Numbered from the stretch's first letter, positions 1 through 8,084 are shown. The stretch is 18,505 bases of DNA from CATJXY01 sp964623925 (GCA_964623925.1 CAZUVT010000022.1:1-18505), one strand, 5' to 3'. The notes: generated by a model not told the origin, from the sequence alone. Program-made: numbers and translations.

Positions 1-308
1 GCGTTCGTACTAAAGTCAGCGGAACTGCTGAATGCCCACGTCTGTGCGTATTCCGCTCAAATGCACACATTCATGCACAGATCATTGACGATGTCAATAA
101 AACGACTCTTGTTGCAGCAAGCAGCGTTGATATGAAACTGGCTAACGGTGGAAATGTTGAAGCAGCAAAAGCTGTAGGAGCAGAACTTGCAAAACGCGCA
201 GGTGAAAAGAATATTAAGAAAGTTGTATTTGACCGTGGTGGTTATGTTTATCACGGACGTATCCAGGCTTTGGCTGAAGCAGCCAGAGAAGCCGGATTGG
301 AATTCTAG
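1..308 (+). CDS. rplR: 50S ribosomal protein L18 (5'-truncated by window edge)
   Basis: About 101 codons are visible in the frame starting at base 3, ending at TAG 306-308; the start lies outside the window. The residues PRLCVFRSNAHIHAQIID followed by a C-terminal VVFDRGGYVYHGRIQALAEAAREAGLEF are the typical L18 core and tail. L18 binds 5S rRNA together with L5 and helps attach it to the large subunit. It is the first visible gene of the spc operon and is followed 11 bases later by rpsE, the normal order. Identification is secure from both sequence and context. A reverse-strand ORF over the same bases is only a shadow. Confidence 0.97.
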   Translation, partial: VRTKVSGTAECPRLCVFRSNAHIHAQIIDDVNKTTLVAASSVDMKLANGGNVEAAKAVGAELAKRAGEKNIKKVVFDRGGYVYHGRIQALAEAAREAGLEF

Positions 309-319
309 GAGGGCACAAA

Positions 320-835
320 ATGGAACGCAAACCAAGAAGATTTGAACGTGAAAAAGAATTTGAAGAGCGCGTAGTTGTCATTAACCGTGTTTCTAAAACT
401 GTTAAGGGCGGACGCCGCATGCGTTTTGCAGCTCTTGTCGTCATCGGTGATAAAAAAGGTCGTGTAGGTTTTGGAACAGGTAAGGCTAACGAAGTACCTG
501 ATGCAATCAAAAAGGCAGTTGAAAATGCAAAGAGAAGCGTCTTCCGCGTTAAGACTGTCAATAACGGAACAACGATTCCTCATGAGGTAGTCGGTGTTTA
601 CGGAGCCGGAGAAATCGTTCTTCGTCCTGCAACAGAAGGTACCGGAGTTATTGCCGGTGGTCCGGTTCGTGCCGTATTGGAGCTTGCCGGAATTACTGAT
701 GTTTTGTCAAAATGCATCGGAAGCCGTACACCAATCAACTGTGTTCGTGCAACTGTAAGTGCGCTTCAGAACTTGAAGACAGTTGAAGAAGTTGCTGAAC
801 TTCGCGGTAAGAAAGTCAGCGAGATTCGCTACTAG
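320..835 (+). CDS. rpsE: 30S ribosomal protein S5
   Basis: The product is 171 residues, the usual size for S5. The N-terminal double-stranded-RNA-binding-like domain is recognised from GGRRMRFAALVVIGD and GRVGFGTGKANEVPDAIKKA (about residues 30-75), and the C-terminal domain from GTGVIAGGPVRAVLELAGI and NCVRATVSAL. S5 sits at the mRNA entry side of the small subunit and contributes to decoding accuracy. The start is set by a GAGGG Shine-Dalgarno element just after the rplR stop. The next gene is rplO only 20 bases downstream; the rpmD gene usually found between them is absent. Confidence 0.98.
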   Translation: MERKPRRFEREKEFEERVVVINRVSKTVKGGRRMRFAALVVIGDKKGRVGFGTGKANEVPDAIKKAVENAKRSVFRVKTVNNGTTIPHEVVGVYGAGEIVLRPATEGTGVIAGGPVRAVLELAGITDVLSKCIGSRTPINCVRATVSALQNLKTVEEVAELRGKKVSEIRY

Positions 836-855
836 GAAACGGAGGAGACAACAGT

Positions 856-1296
856 ATGAAATTACATGAAATGAAATATACAGAAGGTGCTCGCCGTGAT
901 CGTTTCAGAGTCGGACGTGGAGTCGGCTCCGGTAACGGTAAAACTTCCGGTAGAGGACAGAAAGGTCAGAACGCACGCAGCGGCGGCGGAGTAGGCCTTG
1001 GATTTGAAGGTGGTCAGACACCTTTATACAGACGTTTGCCAAAGCGTGGATTTACAAATTTCACACGTAAAGAATTTGCAATCGTCAATGTTTCTACTTT
1101 GAATAGCTTCGAAGAAGGAACCGTTGTTACTCCTGAATTGCTTCTTGCAACAGGAATCATTAAGAAAACATTAGATGGAGTCAAAGTATTGGGCGATGGT
1201 GAATTGGAGAAGAAATTGACTGTTAAGGCTAATAAATTCTCTAAGTCTGCTCAAGCTGCTATTGAAAAAGTAGGCGGAACTGTTGAGGTGATCTAG
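856..1296 (+). CDS. rplO: 50S ribosomal protein L15
   Basis: The 146-residue product has the glycine/arginine-rich L15 N-terminus (RVGRGVGSGNGKTSGRGQKG, then ARSGGGVGLGFEGGQTPLYRRLPKRGF) that threads into 23S rRNA, followed by the globular L15/L27A domain and an ending KVGGTVEVI. L15 is a late-assembly protein of the large subunit. A GGAGGAG ribosome binding site precedes the ATG. The stop is one base away from the secY start, so the secY ribosome binding site (GAGGTGA) lies within the last codons of rplO and the two genes are probably translationally coupled. Confidence 0.98.
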   Translation: MKLHEMKYTEGARRDRFRVGRGVGSGNGKTSGRGQKGQNARSGGGVGLGFEGGQTPLYRRLPKRGFTNFTRKEFAIVNVSTLNSFEEGTVVTPELLLATGIIKKTLDGVKVLGDGELEKKLTVKANKFSKSAQAAIEKVGGTVEVI

Positions 1297-1297
1297 T

Positions 1298-2587
1298 ATG
1301 ATCCGGACTTTCATTAACATGTTTAAGAATAAAGATATCCGTAAAAAGATACTCTTTACTTTGGCAATGTTATTTGTTTATCGTTTAGGATGCGCCATTC
1401 CGGTGCCGGGGGTCGATGCGACGAAGATATCTGCATCGATTTCCGATAATTCCATTCTGGGTATGATGAACTTGCTTGGTGGCGGATCTTTGCAGAACTT
1501 CTCTGTATTGGCATTGGGAATTGGACCTTACATCAACTCAAGTATCATTATCCAGTTGTTAAGCATGGATGTCATTCCATATCTGACTGAATTGGCAAAA
1601 TCCGGTCAGACAGGCAGAACAAAGTTGGATAAGATCACTCGCTATCTCGCATTGGTGTTGGCTTTCTTGCAAGCATTCACAATGACCTATGCATTTAACG
1701 TAAATAATGGTATACTTTCTAATGCAAGTGTATCCGGATATATTTACACGGCTGTCATTTTGACAGCAGGAACGATGTTCTTGCTGTGGCTTGCAGACAG
1801 GATCTCATCATTCGGTATCGGTAATGGTGTCTCTATGATCATTTTTGCCGGTATCGTAGCAAATATTCCGTTTACATTCTATCAGGTATTTGTTACTTTG
1901 GTAGATACATCCAATTCGACATCGGCTTTCAATGGAATGTTGGGTTTCTTTACCTATTTGGTTATGTATTTTGCTATTATCGGTCTGGTTATCTTTATGG
2001 AAACAGCAGAACGTAAGATCCCAATTCAATATACATCCAGCTCACTCCAGAGAAACAAGAAAGATATTACTTATCTGCCGTTGAAGATCAACTCAGCAAG
2101 CGTTATTCCTGTCATCTTTGCTTCTGCAGTCATGACAGCTCCGACGATCATTGCAAGTTTCTTCAAACCGAATGGATTTACAAATGTTCTGAATACAGTT
2201 TTGAACATGAGAAAACCATGGGGATTGGCACTATATGGGGTTCTGATCGTCTTATTTACATTCTTCTACACCAATTTACAGGTTGATCCTGATAAAATTG
2301 CAGAGAATTTAAGTAAATCAGGAACTTATATTCCGGGAATTCGTCCGGGATCAGAAACAAAAGAATATTTAGCTAAGGTATTAAACAGAATCACTGTACT
2401 GGGTGCAGCATTCTTGTTATTTATCGCCTTACTTCCTTATATCGTTTCTAATCTGACAAGTCTTGGAACAAGTGCTGCACTGGGCGGAACCGGTATTATT
2501 ATCGTTGTCGGTGTGGCAATGGAAACAATGAATAATCTGGAAGGTCAGATGACTCAAAAAGCCTACAGAGGATTCATTAAAAAGTAA
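1298..2587 (+). CDS. secY: Preprotein translocase subunit SecY
   Basis: The 429-residue protein is strongly hydrophobic with about ten membrane segments, as expected for the channel subunit of the SecYEG translocon in the cytoplasmic membrane. Recognisable pieces are the N-terminal KDIRKKILFTLAMLFVYRLG with the following PVPGVD, the segment GGSLQNFSVLALGIGPYINS, the cytosolic loop ETAERKIPIQY, the RPG motif in YIPGIRPGSETKEYL, and the C-terminal QMTQKAYRGFIKK. It moves secreted and membrane proteins across or into the membrane. It sits in its usual place between rplO and adk. Length and motifs are normal for Bacillota. Confidence 0.98.
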   Translation: MIRTFINMFKNKDIRKKILFTLAMLFVYRLGCAIPVPGVDATKISASISDNSILGMMNLLGGGSLQNFSVLALGIGPYINSSIIIQLLSMDVIPYLTELAKSGQTGRTKLDKITRYLALVLAFLQAFTMTYAFNVNNGILSNASVSGYIYTAVILTAGTMFLLWLADRISSFGIGNGVSMIIFAGIVANIPFTFYQVFVTLVDTSNSTSAFNGMLGFFTYLVMYFAIIGLVIFMETAERKIPIQYTSSSLQRNKKDITYLPLKINSASVIPVIFASAVMTAPTIIASFFKPNGFTNVLNTVLNMRKPWGLALYGVLIVLFTFFYTNLQVDPDKIAENLSKSGTYIPGIRPGSETKEYLAKVLNRITVLGAAFLLFIALLPYIVSNLTSLGTSAALGGTGIIIVVGVAMETMNNLEGQMTQKAYRGFIKK

Positions 2588-2604
2588 TTGATAGGGAGAT
2601 CGGT

Positions 2605-3255
2605 ATGAATGTTCTAATCATGGGTGTTGCCGGAAGCGGCAAGGGTACAATGTCCGAAAGGATCAGTGAGAATTTCGGATTGAAGCACATCTCTACAGGG
2701 GATATGTTTAGAGCGGCCATCAAGAGTCAAACTGAACTTGGCTTAGAAGCTAAGAAATATATTGACAAAGGTTTGCTTGTCCCAGATGAACTGACGATAG
2801 CTATGGTAAAAGATCGTTTATCGCAGGATGACTGCAAGAACGGCTATTTACTTGATGGCTTTCCGCGCACATTGCCTCAGGCAAAGGCGCTTGAAGAAAT
2901 TGCCGTGGAAATCGGAAAACCTATCAATTGTGTCTTAAATCTTGTGATGCCATTTGACACGTTGGCAGAAAGAATCACAGGAAGAAGAACATGTCCGAAG
3001 TGCAGAGCGATTTATCACATCAAATTCTCGCCAAGTAAAGTGGAGGGAATTTGTGATGAATGCCAGACACCTTTGGTTCATCGCGCTGATGACAGTGTCG
3101 AGCAGCTGAAGGTCCGCATTGCGGAGCATGAAAAGAATACCCGTCCTGCTTTAGAATTCTATGGCGGAATGGGCTTGGTAAAAGATATCAATGCCGCTCA
3201 ATCGATTGATGAGGTATGGCATGATATAAAGAGCGTTTTGGAGAGTGTAGAATGA
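2605..3255 (+). CDS. adk: Adenylate kinase, zinc-containing long form
   Basis: The 216-residue protein catalyses ATP + AMP = 2 ADP in the cytoplasm. The P-loop GVAGSGKGT is at residues 7-15, the AMP-binding STGDMFR at about 30-36 and the GFPRT motif at 85-89. The LID domain carries C130-x2-C133 and C150-x2-C153, the four-cysteine zinc site common in Gram-positive adenylate kinases. GAGATCGG before the ATG gives a modest ribosome binding site. The gene overlaps the start of map by four bases (ATGA), indicating translational coupling, and it occupies the standard secY-adk-map position. Confidence 0.98.
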   Translation: MNVLIMGVAGSGKGTMSERISENFGLKHISTGDMFRAAIKSQTELGLEAKKYIDKGLLVPDELTIAMVKDRLSQDDCKNGYLLDGFPRTLPQAKALEEIAVEIGKPINCVLNLVMPFDTLAERITGRRTCPKCRAIYHIKFSPSKVEGICDECQTPLVHRADDSVEQLKVRIAEHEKNTRPALEFYGGMGLVKDINAAQSIDEVWHDIKSVLESVE

Positions 3256-4025
3256 TCACGACGAAATCTGAACGCGAAATTGAACGTATGAGACATGCCG
3301 GTTTGATTGTTGCATTAGCCCGCGAGGCTGTTGCGGAAGCAATCAGACCGGGTGTTACAACCAAACAGCTCGATGCGATTGCAGAGAGGGTCATCCGTTC
3401 ACATGGAGCAACTCCTTCTTTTAAAGGGTATAATGGTTTTCCTGCTTCGATCTGTACATCGATCAATGATGTACTTGTGCATGGAATTCCGGATCATACG
3501 GTTTTAAAAGACGGGGACATTATTTCGATTGATCTGGGAGCCTGTTATCAAGGATATCACGGCGATAGTGCTTGGACTTATGCAGTCGGTGAAATTTCGG
3601 AAGATGCGAAGAAGCTGATGCAGGTCACAAAGGATTCGCTGTTTATCGGATTAAAGCAGGCAAAGCCGGGAAATCGGTTAGGCGATATCAGTCATGCAAT
3701 CGGCGCATATGCTGAAAGCTTCGGCTATTCACTGCCGCTTGATTATACCGGACATGGCATCGGGACTCATTTACATGAAGAACCGCCGATTCCTAACGTA
3801 GGAACACCGGGCAAAGGAATTGTTTTGAAAGAAGGCATGACTTTAGCGATTGAACCCATGGTTCATGCCGGGAAACCTTTTACAAGAGTACTCAGTGATG
3901 ACTGGACGGTTGTTACAAAAGACAGTTCACTGGCTGCTCATTATGAACATACCATTCTGATAACAAAGGATGGATATGAGATTCTAACTATAAATCGGGA
4001 GGATACGCAATCAATCTATGGCTAA
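3252..4025 (+). CDS. map: Type I methionine aminopeptidase
   Basis: The 257-residue cytoplasmic metallopeptidase removes the initiator methionine from nascent proteins. All five expected metal ligands are visible: D94 (ISIDLGA), D105 (HGDSAWTY), H168 (TGHGIGTHLHE), E201 (LAIEPM) and E232 (YEHTILI); the substrate-site His in LVHGIP is H77. There is no N-terminal zinc-finger extension, so this is the short type Ia bacterial form. It overlaps adk upstream and infA downstream (8 bases), consistent with one tightly coupled adk-map-infA unit. Confidence 0.98.
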   Translation: MITTKSEREIERMRHAGLIVALAREAVAEAIRPGVTTKQLDAIAERVIRSHGATPSFKGYNGFPASICTSINDVLVHGIPDHTVLKDGDIISIDLGACYQGYHGDSAWTYAVGEISEDAKKLMQVTKDSLFIGLKQAKPGNRLGDISHAIGAYAESFGYSLPLDYTGHGIGTHLHEEPPIPNVGTPGKGIVLKEGMTLAIEPMVHAGKPFTRVLSDDWTVVTKDSSLAAHYEHTILITKDGYEILTINREDTQSIYG

Positions 4026-4236
4026 ACAAGATGTTATTGAAATAGATGGTGTCATCGAAGAAACACTGCCAGACGCAAAATTTAAGGTGAAGCTGGCAAA
4101 CGGACACGTAATTCTGGCTCACGTTTCTGGTAAAATCCGTATGCATTACATCCGCATTTTACCAGGGGATCGTGTCACAGTTGAAATTTCACCTTATGAT
4201 CTAACACGTGGGCGTATTACATTTAGACATAAGTAA
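4018..4236 (+). CDS. infA: Translation initiation factor IF-1
   Basis: The 72-residue product is full length for IF-1 and has the whole S1-like OB-fold, from MAKQDVIEIDGVIEETLPDAKF to the highly conserved DLTRGRITFRHK end. IF-1 occupies the ribosomal A site during initiation. Its start lies inside the last codons of map. The nearest good Shine-Dalgarno element (GGGAGG, about 3997-4002) is about 15 bases from the ATG, longer than usual, so initiation may depend on coupling to map termination. The family start MAKxDVIE leaves no real doubt about the ATG. Confidence 0.97.
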   Translation: MAKQDVIEIDGVIEETLPDAKFKVKLANGHVILAHVSGKIRMHYIRILPGDRVTVEISPYDLTRGRITFRHK

Positions 4237-4255
4237 GTCTTAGGAGGGAAAACGC

Positions 4256-4372
4256 ATGAAAGTAAGACCATCTGTCAAACCAATTTGCGATAAGTGTCGC
4301 GTCATTAAGCGCAAAGGCCGCGTAATGGTAATTTGTGAAAACCCTAAACACAAACAACGTCAAGGAAATTAG
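4256..4372 (+). CDS. rpmJ: 50S ribosomal protein L36
   Basis: A 38-codon gene with a strong AGGAGGG ribosome binding site 8 bases upstream. The translation begins MKVRPSVKPICDKCRVIKRK and continues with GRVMVICENPKHKQRQGN. C11, C14, C27 and H32 form the zinc ribbon of the C+ type L36, so this is the zinc-binding paralogue. It lies between infA and rpsM, its conserved location. Its TAG stop overlaps the GGAGG ribosome binding site of rpsM. Confidence 0.97.
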   Translation: MKVRPSVKPICDKCRVIKRKGRVMVICENPKHKQRQGN

Positions 4373-4388
4373 GAGGATTTAAACACAT

Positions 4389-4754
4389 ATGGCTCGTATT
4401 GCAGGTGTAGATATTCCACAGAATAAGCGCGTGGTTATATCTCTAACTTATATTTATGGTATTGGACTAACAACATCAAAAAAGATCCTTGCAGCTTGCG
4501 GCATCAGTGAAGATGTTCGTGTAAAGGATCTTGATGATAATCAATTGACAGCAATCCGTCAACAGATCGATCAGATCAAAGTTGAAGGTGATTTGCGTCG
4601 TGAAACACAGTTGAACATCAAGCGTCTGATGGAAATCGGATGCTATCGTGGTACTCGTCACAGAAAAGGTTTACCTGTTCGTGGACAGCGTACTAAAACA
4701 AATGCTCGTACACGTAAGGGACCTCGTCGTACAGTAGCTAATAAGAAGAAATAA
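4389..4754 (+). CDS. rpsM: 30S ribosomal protein S13
   Basis: The 121-residue product starts MARIAGVDIPQNKRV and has the helix-two-turn-helix region YIYGIGLTTSKKIL (residues 21-34). Its basic C-terminal tail includes RGTRHRKGLPVRGQRT (87-102), which reaches toward the P-site tRNA. S13 sits in the head of the small subunit and forms bridges with the large subunit. GGAGG lies upstream of the ATG, overlapping the end of rpmJ, and rpsK follows after 21 bases. Length and motifs are standard. Confidence 0.98.
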   Translation: MARIAGVDIPQNKRVVISLTYIYGIGLTTSKKILAACGISEDVRVKDLDDNQLTAIRQQIDQIKVEGDLRRETQLNIKRLMEIGCYRGTRHRKGLPVRGQRTKTNARTRKGPRRTVANKKK

Positions 4755-4775
4755 GCGATAGGAGGGTAATAGATA

Positions 4776-5168
4776 ATGGCAAAAGCAAAAACAGTTACAC
4801 GTAAAAAACGTGTTCGTAAAAATGTCGCAAAAGGCGTTGCACATATTCATTCAACATTTAATAACACTATCGTTACAATTACAGATGAAGCAGGCAATGC
4901 AATCTCATGGTCAAGTGCCGGTGCTTTAGGATTCAAAGGTTCTCGTAAATCCACACCATTTGCAGCTCAGATGACTGCAGAAGCAGCTGGTAAGGCTGCT
5001 GTTGATCAGGGCATGAAAACAATTGAAGTTAACGTTAAGGGTCCAGGTCCGGGACGTGAAGCAGCAGTTCGTTCTTTACAGACAGCAGGACTTGAGATTA
5101 CAGTTATTAATGATGTAACTCCAATTCCGCATAACGGATGCCGTCCACCAAAACGGCCACGTGGTTAG
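4776..5168 (+). CDS. rpsK: 30S ribosomal protein S11
   Basis: The 130-residue protein has a basic N-terminus (KAKTVTRKKRVRKNV), then the S11 core HIHSTFNNTIVTITDEAGNAI and SAGALGFKGSRKSTPFAAQ, the GPGPGREAAVRSL loop and the conserved C-terminal HNGCRPPKRPRG. S11 lies on the platform of the small subunit beside the mRNA exit channel. A strong AGGAGGG element precedes the ATG. It occupies the conserved rpsM-rpsK-rpoA order. Confidence 0.98.
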   Translation: MAKAKTVTRKKRVRKNVAKGVAHIHSTFNNTIVTITDEAGNAISWSSAGALGFKGSRKSTPFAAQMTAEAAGKAAVDQGMKTIEVNVKGPGPGREAAVRSLQTAGLEITVINDVTPIPHNGCRPPKRPRG

Positions 5169-5194
5169 TCATTTGACCAAGGAGGAAATAGTAA

Positions 5195-6154
5195 ATGCAA
5201 AAATTTGAACGTGCCAATTTTGAAGTAAAAGAATATGTAGAATCAGAACATTACGGAAAATTTGTCATCGAACCATTGGAAAGAGGGTTCGGTACAACGA
5301 TTGGAAACGCATTAAGACGTGTATTACTCTCCTCTTTGCCGGGAGCAGCCGTTTATTCAATCAAGATCGATGGTGTTTATCATGAATTTACTTCTATTCC
5401 GGGAGTAGAGGAAGATGTAACAACGATGATCTTAAACATCAAAGATTTGATCATGAAGATCAAAGATGATGAGGTTTATACACTTCGTATTTCTGCAAAA
5501 GGACCAATGACCGTCACAGCCGGAGACATTCTTGTTCCGGAAGGGGTTGAAATCTTGAATAAAGATCTTGTCATTGCCAATCTGGAAGCAGGAGCTGTCT
5601 TAGAGATGGATATGAAGGCACGCAATGGCCGCGGCTATGTCAGTGCTGATGGAAATAAAGCCTTGTATCAGGGATCCAGTCAGGGAATCGGAACAGTTTA
5701 TACTGATTCCATCTATACTCCGATTGAAAAGATCTCTTACAATGTAGAACCGACACGTGTTGGTCAGGATGCTAAGTATGACCGACTTGTATTTGAAATC
5801 TGGACAGATGGTTCAATCAGTCCGGAAATGAGCTTGTCATTGGGTTCTAAAATCTTAATTGATCATCTCCAGCTATTGTCTGAAATTCAGGAAGTGGTTC
5901 CGACAATGGATTCATGTATGAAAGATGCAAACGGCGAAGTTATCAACAAGGGATTGGTTATGATGATTGAAGATCTTGATCTTTCAGTCAGATCTTACAA
6001 TTGTTTGAAGCGTGCTGGAATTCAGTCAGTTGAAGAATTGACACAGCGCACGGAAGATGAACTGATGAGAGTTCGTAACTTAGGTAAGAAATCTCTTAAA
6101 GAAGTTAAAGATAAGATCTACGAATTGGGTTTGAATTTCAAATCGTATGATTAA
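5195..6154 (+). CDS. rpoA: DNA-directed RNA polymerase subunit alpha
   Basis: The 319-residue product has both alpha domains. The N-terminal dimerisation domain (to about residue 230) is seen in ERGFGTTIGNALRRVLLSSLPGAAV and EGVEILNKDLVIANLE. The C-terminal domain (about 250-315) includes EDLDLSVRSYNCLKRAGI and RVRNLGKKSLKEVKDK, the helix-hairpin-helix that contacts UP elements and activators. The subunit nucleates polymerase assembly. An AAGGAGG site precedes the ATG. The gene lies between rpsK and rplQ as in nearly all bacteria. Confidence 0.98.
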   Translation: MQKFERANFEVKEYVESEHYGKFVIEPLERGFGTTIGNALRRVLLSSLPGAAVYSIKIDGVYHEFTSIPGVEEDVTTMILNIKDLIMKIKDDEVYTLRISAKGPMTVTAGDILVPEGVEILNKDLVIANLEAGAVLEMDMKARNGRGYVSADGNKALYQGSSQGIGTVYTDSIYTPIEKISYNVEPTRVGQDAKYDRLVFEIWTDGSISPEMSLSLGSKILIDHLQLLSEIQEVVPTMDSCMKDANGEVINKGLVMMIEDLDLSVRSYNCLKRAGIQSVEELTQRTEDELMRVRNLGKKSLKEVKDKIYELGLNFKSYD

Positions 6155-6178
6155 GAGAATTACAAGGAGGATATATTT

Positions 6179-6541
6179 ATGTGGAATCGTAAATTAGGAC
6201 GCACTGCTGATCATCGTAAAGCTTTGTTGCGTAATATGGCTACAAGCGTAATCATTTATGGTAAGATCGAAACGACTGAAATGAAGGCAAAAGAACTTCG
6301 TACTGTTGTAGACGGTTTGATCACACTTGCTAAGAAGGGTGATTTACATTCTCGTCGTCAGGCAGCTGCTATCGTTCGCAATGTAGTTGCTGATGAAAAG
6401 ACAGGAAAGACAGCACTTCAGAAGTTGTTTGATGAAATCGGTCCTAAATATGCAGATCGTAACGGTGGATATACTCGTGTCGTTAAGACAGGAATCCGCC
6501 ACGGTGACAGCGCTCCGATGGCAATCATCGAATTAGTTTAA
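6179..6541 (+). CDS. rplQ: 50S ribosomal protein L17
   Basis: The 120-residue product begins MWNRKLGRTADHRKALLRNM, the characteristic L17 start, and ends GDSAPMAIIELV. L17 lies near the polypeptide exit tunnel of the large subunit. AAGGAGG precedes the ATG. It is the last gene of the ribosomal cluster; a terminator follows immediately. The ecf transporter genes and truA, common next neighbours in other Bacillota, are not present, so the cluster end is followed directly by accessory DNA here. Confidence 0.98.
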   Translation: MWNRKLGRTADHRKALLRNMATSVIIYGKIETTEMKAKELRTVVDGLITLAKKGDLHSRRQAAAIVRNVVADEKTGKTALQKLFDEIGPKYADRNGGYTRVVKTGIRHGDSAPMAIIELV

Positions 6542-6557
6542 TTCAAAATTAAAATAA

Positions 6558-6597
6558 AAGAGCTTGTAATGAATTAATATTACAAGTTCTTTTTTTA
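6558..6597 (+). terminator. Rho-independent terminator of the ribosomal protein operon, possibly bidirectional
   Basis: AAGAGCTTGTAAT (6558-6570) pairs with ATTACAAGTTCTT (6579-6591) to give a 13-bp stem with one G-U pair and an 8-base loop, and the right arm runs into a T-run to 6597. It lies 17 bases after the rplQ stop. The left flank is A-rich, giving a T-rich tail on the other strand, so the same hairpin could also stop the convergent ATPase gene that ends at 6602. Confidence 0.9.
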
Positions 6598-6601
6598 TAT
6601 A

Positions 6602-7963
6602 CTATAAAATATCAGTTCCATCGGCAAGATCTTTAGCTATGAAAGGGATTAAATAAAAGGGGACTGTTAAAAGCTTCTGATCGGCATTATATCCGTAATT
6701 GTTTTTAGAAACTTTAATCGCAAGATCAAATTTATTATGATTTGAAAATTTTTCTAAAGAGTTAAGTGTTCCTTTTCCTTTTTTTACATCAATCGGATAT
6801 AGCTTATTGTTCGATTCAACAATAAATTCAATCTCAGCAGATGCTTTCCCACGCCAATAGAACAATTTGAGTTCTTTTGCAATCAATTCATTTGCCACAA
6901 AATTTTCAAAGAAAATTCCTGATAAAGTATTTTCCCTGTCTGTTGATATAAATGATGCAGCATTAATACCACTTTGATAGGAAAACATCCCAATATCCCC
7001 GAGGAACAGACGAAAACTACTTTCGTTATCTGCTAAAAGCGGCATTGTGATATGTTCTTTCAACTGGGAAGATTGATTAAGAATATGGGCCATGGTAAGC
7101 CACTGGATAGAAGTTGTAAAATCTCTGGTTTTGGAGTTCTTTTCAATCATTCCCGGAGAAAAGTTTTTAGACTCTTTATTAAGCTCCTTATAGATATTTT
7201 GAAATAAGGATCGTGAACGTAGGATGGATTCTTGACTGGCCTGATATAAATTCATGTCAGCAAGATAATTGTCGTATAAAGTTTTAAGAATTTCTCGTGA
7301 TTCTAAAAGGTTTTTATCATCAAGATATGCAGCGACAGCTTCAGGCATACCTCCTACAAGCAGATATCGGTAAACTTGATCCATTGCAAGTTCATGGATC
7401 TTATTATCTAAACTTGTTTTATTGTTATAAGCCTCTTTCACAGCGGTATAAAGTATTTTGTTGCTGTTTTTTAGAAATTCATCAAAAGTCATTGGGTATA
7501 GAGTGATTTGATTTATTTTTCCTACCGGGAAAAGAAACTTATTGTTTTCTTTGGATCCTCTTTTATTAGTTTCTCTTTGGAGTTTAATACGTACCATTGA
7601 ACCGGTTACGATAACAGGAATTTGCCGGAAATCTTGGCAGAAATATTTGAGCGAGGATATGATATTGGGACATTCTTGAACTTCATCAAAAATCAAAAGA
7701 GTTTTATCAGATATTTGTTTTCCGTTTAAAAGAGATAAATATTCTATGATTTTTACTGCATTAGCTGTTTGGGAACAGAATGAGCGAATCTCGTCATCTT
7801 TTTTGCAATCAATATAAATATAATTGTTTTTATAGTAGGTATCAGCAAAAATATTTTTGACAAGATAAGTTTTTCCAACTTGTCGTGCACCCCAAACAAT
7901 AAGAGGCTTTCTTTTCTTGTTATTATTCCAATCTAATAGATTTTGTAAAGCGTTACGCTCCAT
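6602..7963 (-). CDS. AAA-family ATPase with C-terminal DUF4143-like domain
   Basis: The product is 453 residues from the chosen start. Residues 25-32 (GARQVGKT) are a Walker A motif, 89-97 (LLIFDEVQE) a Walker B, and VTGS at 119-122 the sensor strand. The C-terminal part has FFENFVANEL (from about 351) and E379 with D392-V-K394, the PD-(D/E)XK-like pattern of DUF4143. This is the widespread AAA_14/DUF4143 family, whose function is mostly unknown; some relatives have been discussed as antitoxin-, defence- or mobile-DNA-associated, which is not established here. The frame is open to 7993, but GGAGG lies just before the ATG at 7963, so translation probably starts there. It is monocistronic, oriented against its neighbours, and A+T richer than the ribosomal genes. 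Confidence 0.87.
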   Translation of the reverse strand: MERNALQNLLDWNNNKKRKPLIVWGARQVGKTYLVKNIFADTYYKNNYIYIDCKKDDEIRSFCSQTANAVKIIEYLSLLNGKQISDKTLLIFDEVQECPNIISSLKYFCQDFRQIPVIVTGSMVRIKLQRETNKRGSKENNKFLFPVGKINQITLYPMTFDEFLKNSNKILYTAVKEAYNNKTSLDNKIHELAMDQVYRYLLVGGMPEAVAAYLDDKNLLESREILKTLYDNYLADMNLYQASQESILRSRSLFQNIYKELNKESKNFSPGMIEKNSKTRDFTTSIQWLTMAHILNQSSQLKEHITMPLLADNESSFRLFLGDIGMFSYQSGINAASFISTDRENTLSGIFFENFVANELIAKELKLFYWRGKASAEIEFIVESNNKLYPIDVKKGKGTLNSLEKFSNHNKFDLAIKVSKNNYGYNADQKLLTVPFYLIPFIAKDLADGTDIL

Positions 7964-7993
7964 ATTTGATCCTCCACAACATTGAATAAGCAT

Positions 7994-8022
7994 ATTATAT
8001 TGTAATCTGCACCATTTTACAA
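7994..8022 (-). promoter_or_regulatory. Promoter of the ATPase gene
   Basis: Read on the minus strand, TTGTAA (8022-8017) is separated by 17 bases from a perfect TATAAT (7999-7994). This lies about 30 bases upstream of the start codon and is followed by the GGAGG ribosome binding site. Spacing and the -10 box are ideal and the -35 box matches 4 of 6. One of the three TGCACC repeats overlaps its spacer and -35 box, so binding there would be expected to block the promoter. Confidence 0.65.
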
Positions 8023-8084
8023 GTTAATTTGACCATTTCTTGCACCTTTTTGAATGTTTTGGAACGCGTTATTTGCACTATTTT
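8008..8084. repeat. Three TGCACYWTTTT direct repeats at exact 33-bp spacing
   Basis: TGCACCATTTT (8008-8018), TGCACCTTTTT (8041-8051) and TGCACTATTTT (8074-8084) are in the same orientation with starts 33 bp apart. The intervening bases are not similar, so this is not a simple tandem duplication; the spacing of about three helical turns puts all three on the same DNA face. They lie on and upstream of the ATPase promoter and read AAAAWRGTGCA on the coding strand. An operator array or iteron-like protein binding site is the likeliest meaning. No similar unit was seen in adjacent sequence. Confidence 0.55.

Noticed and set aside
7964..7993. Ten-residue N-terminal extension of the ATPase
   Set aside because: The GGAGG ribosome binding site lies inside the extension and directly before the later ATG; the -10 box also overlaps the region just upstream, leaving little leader for the longer start.
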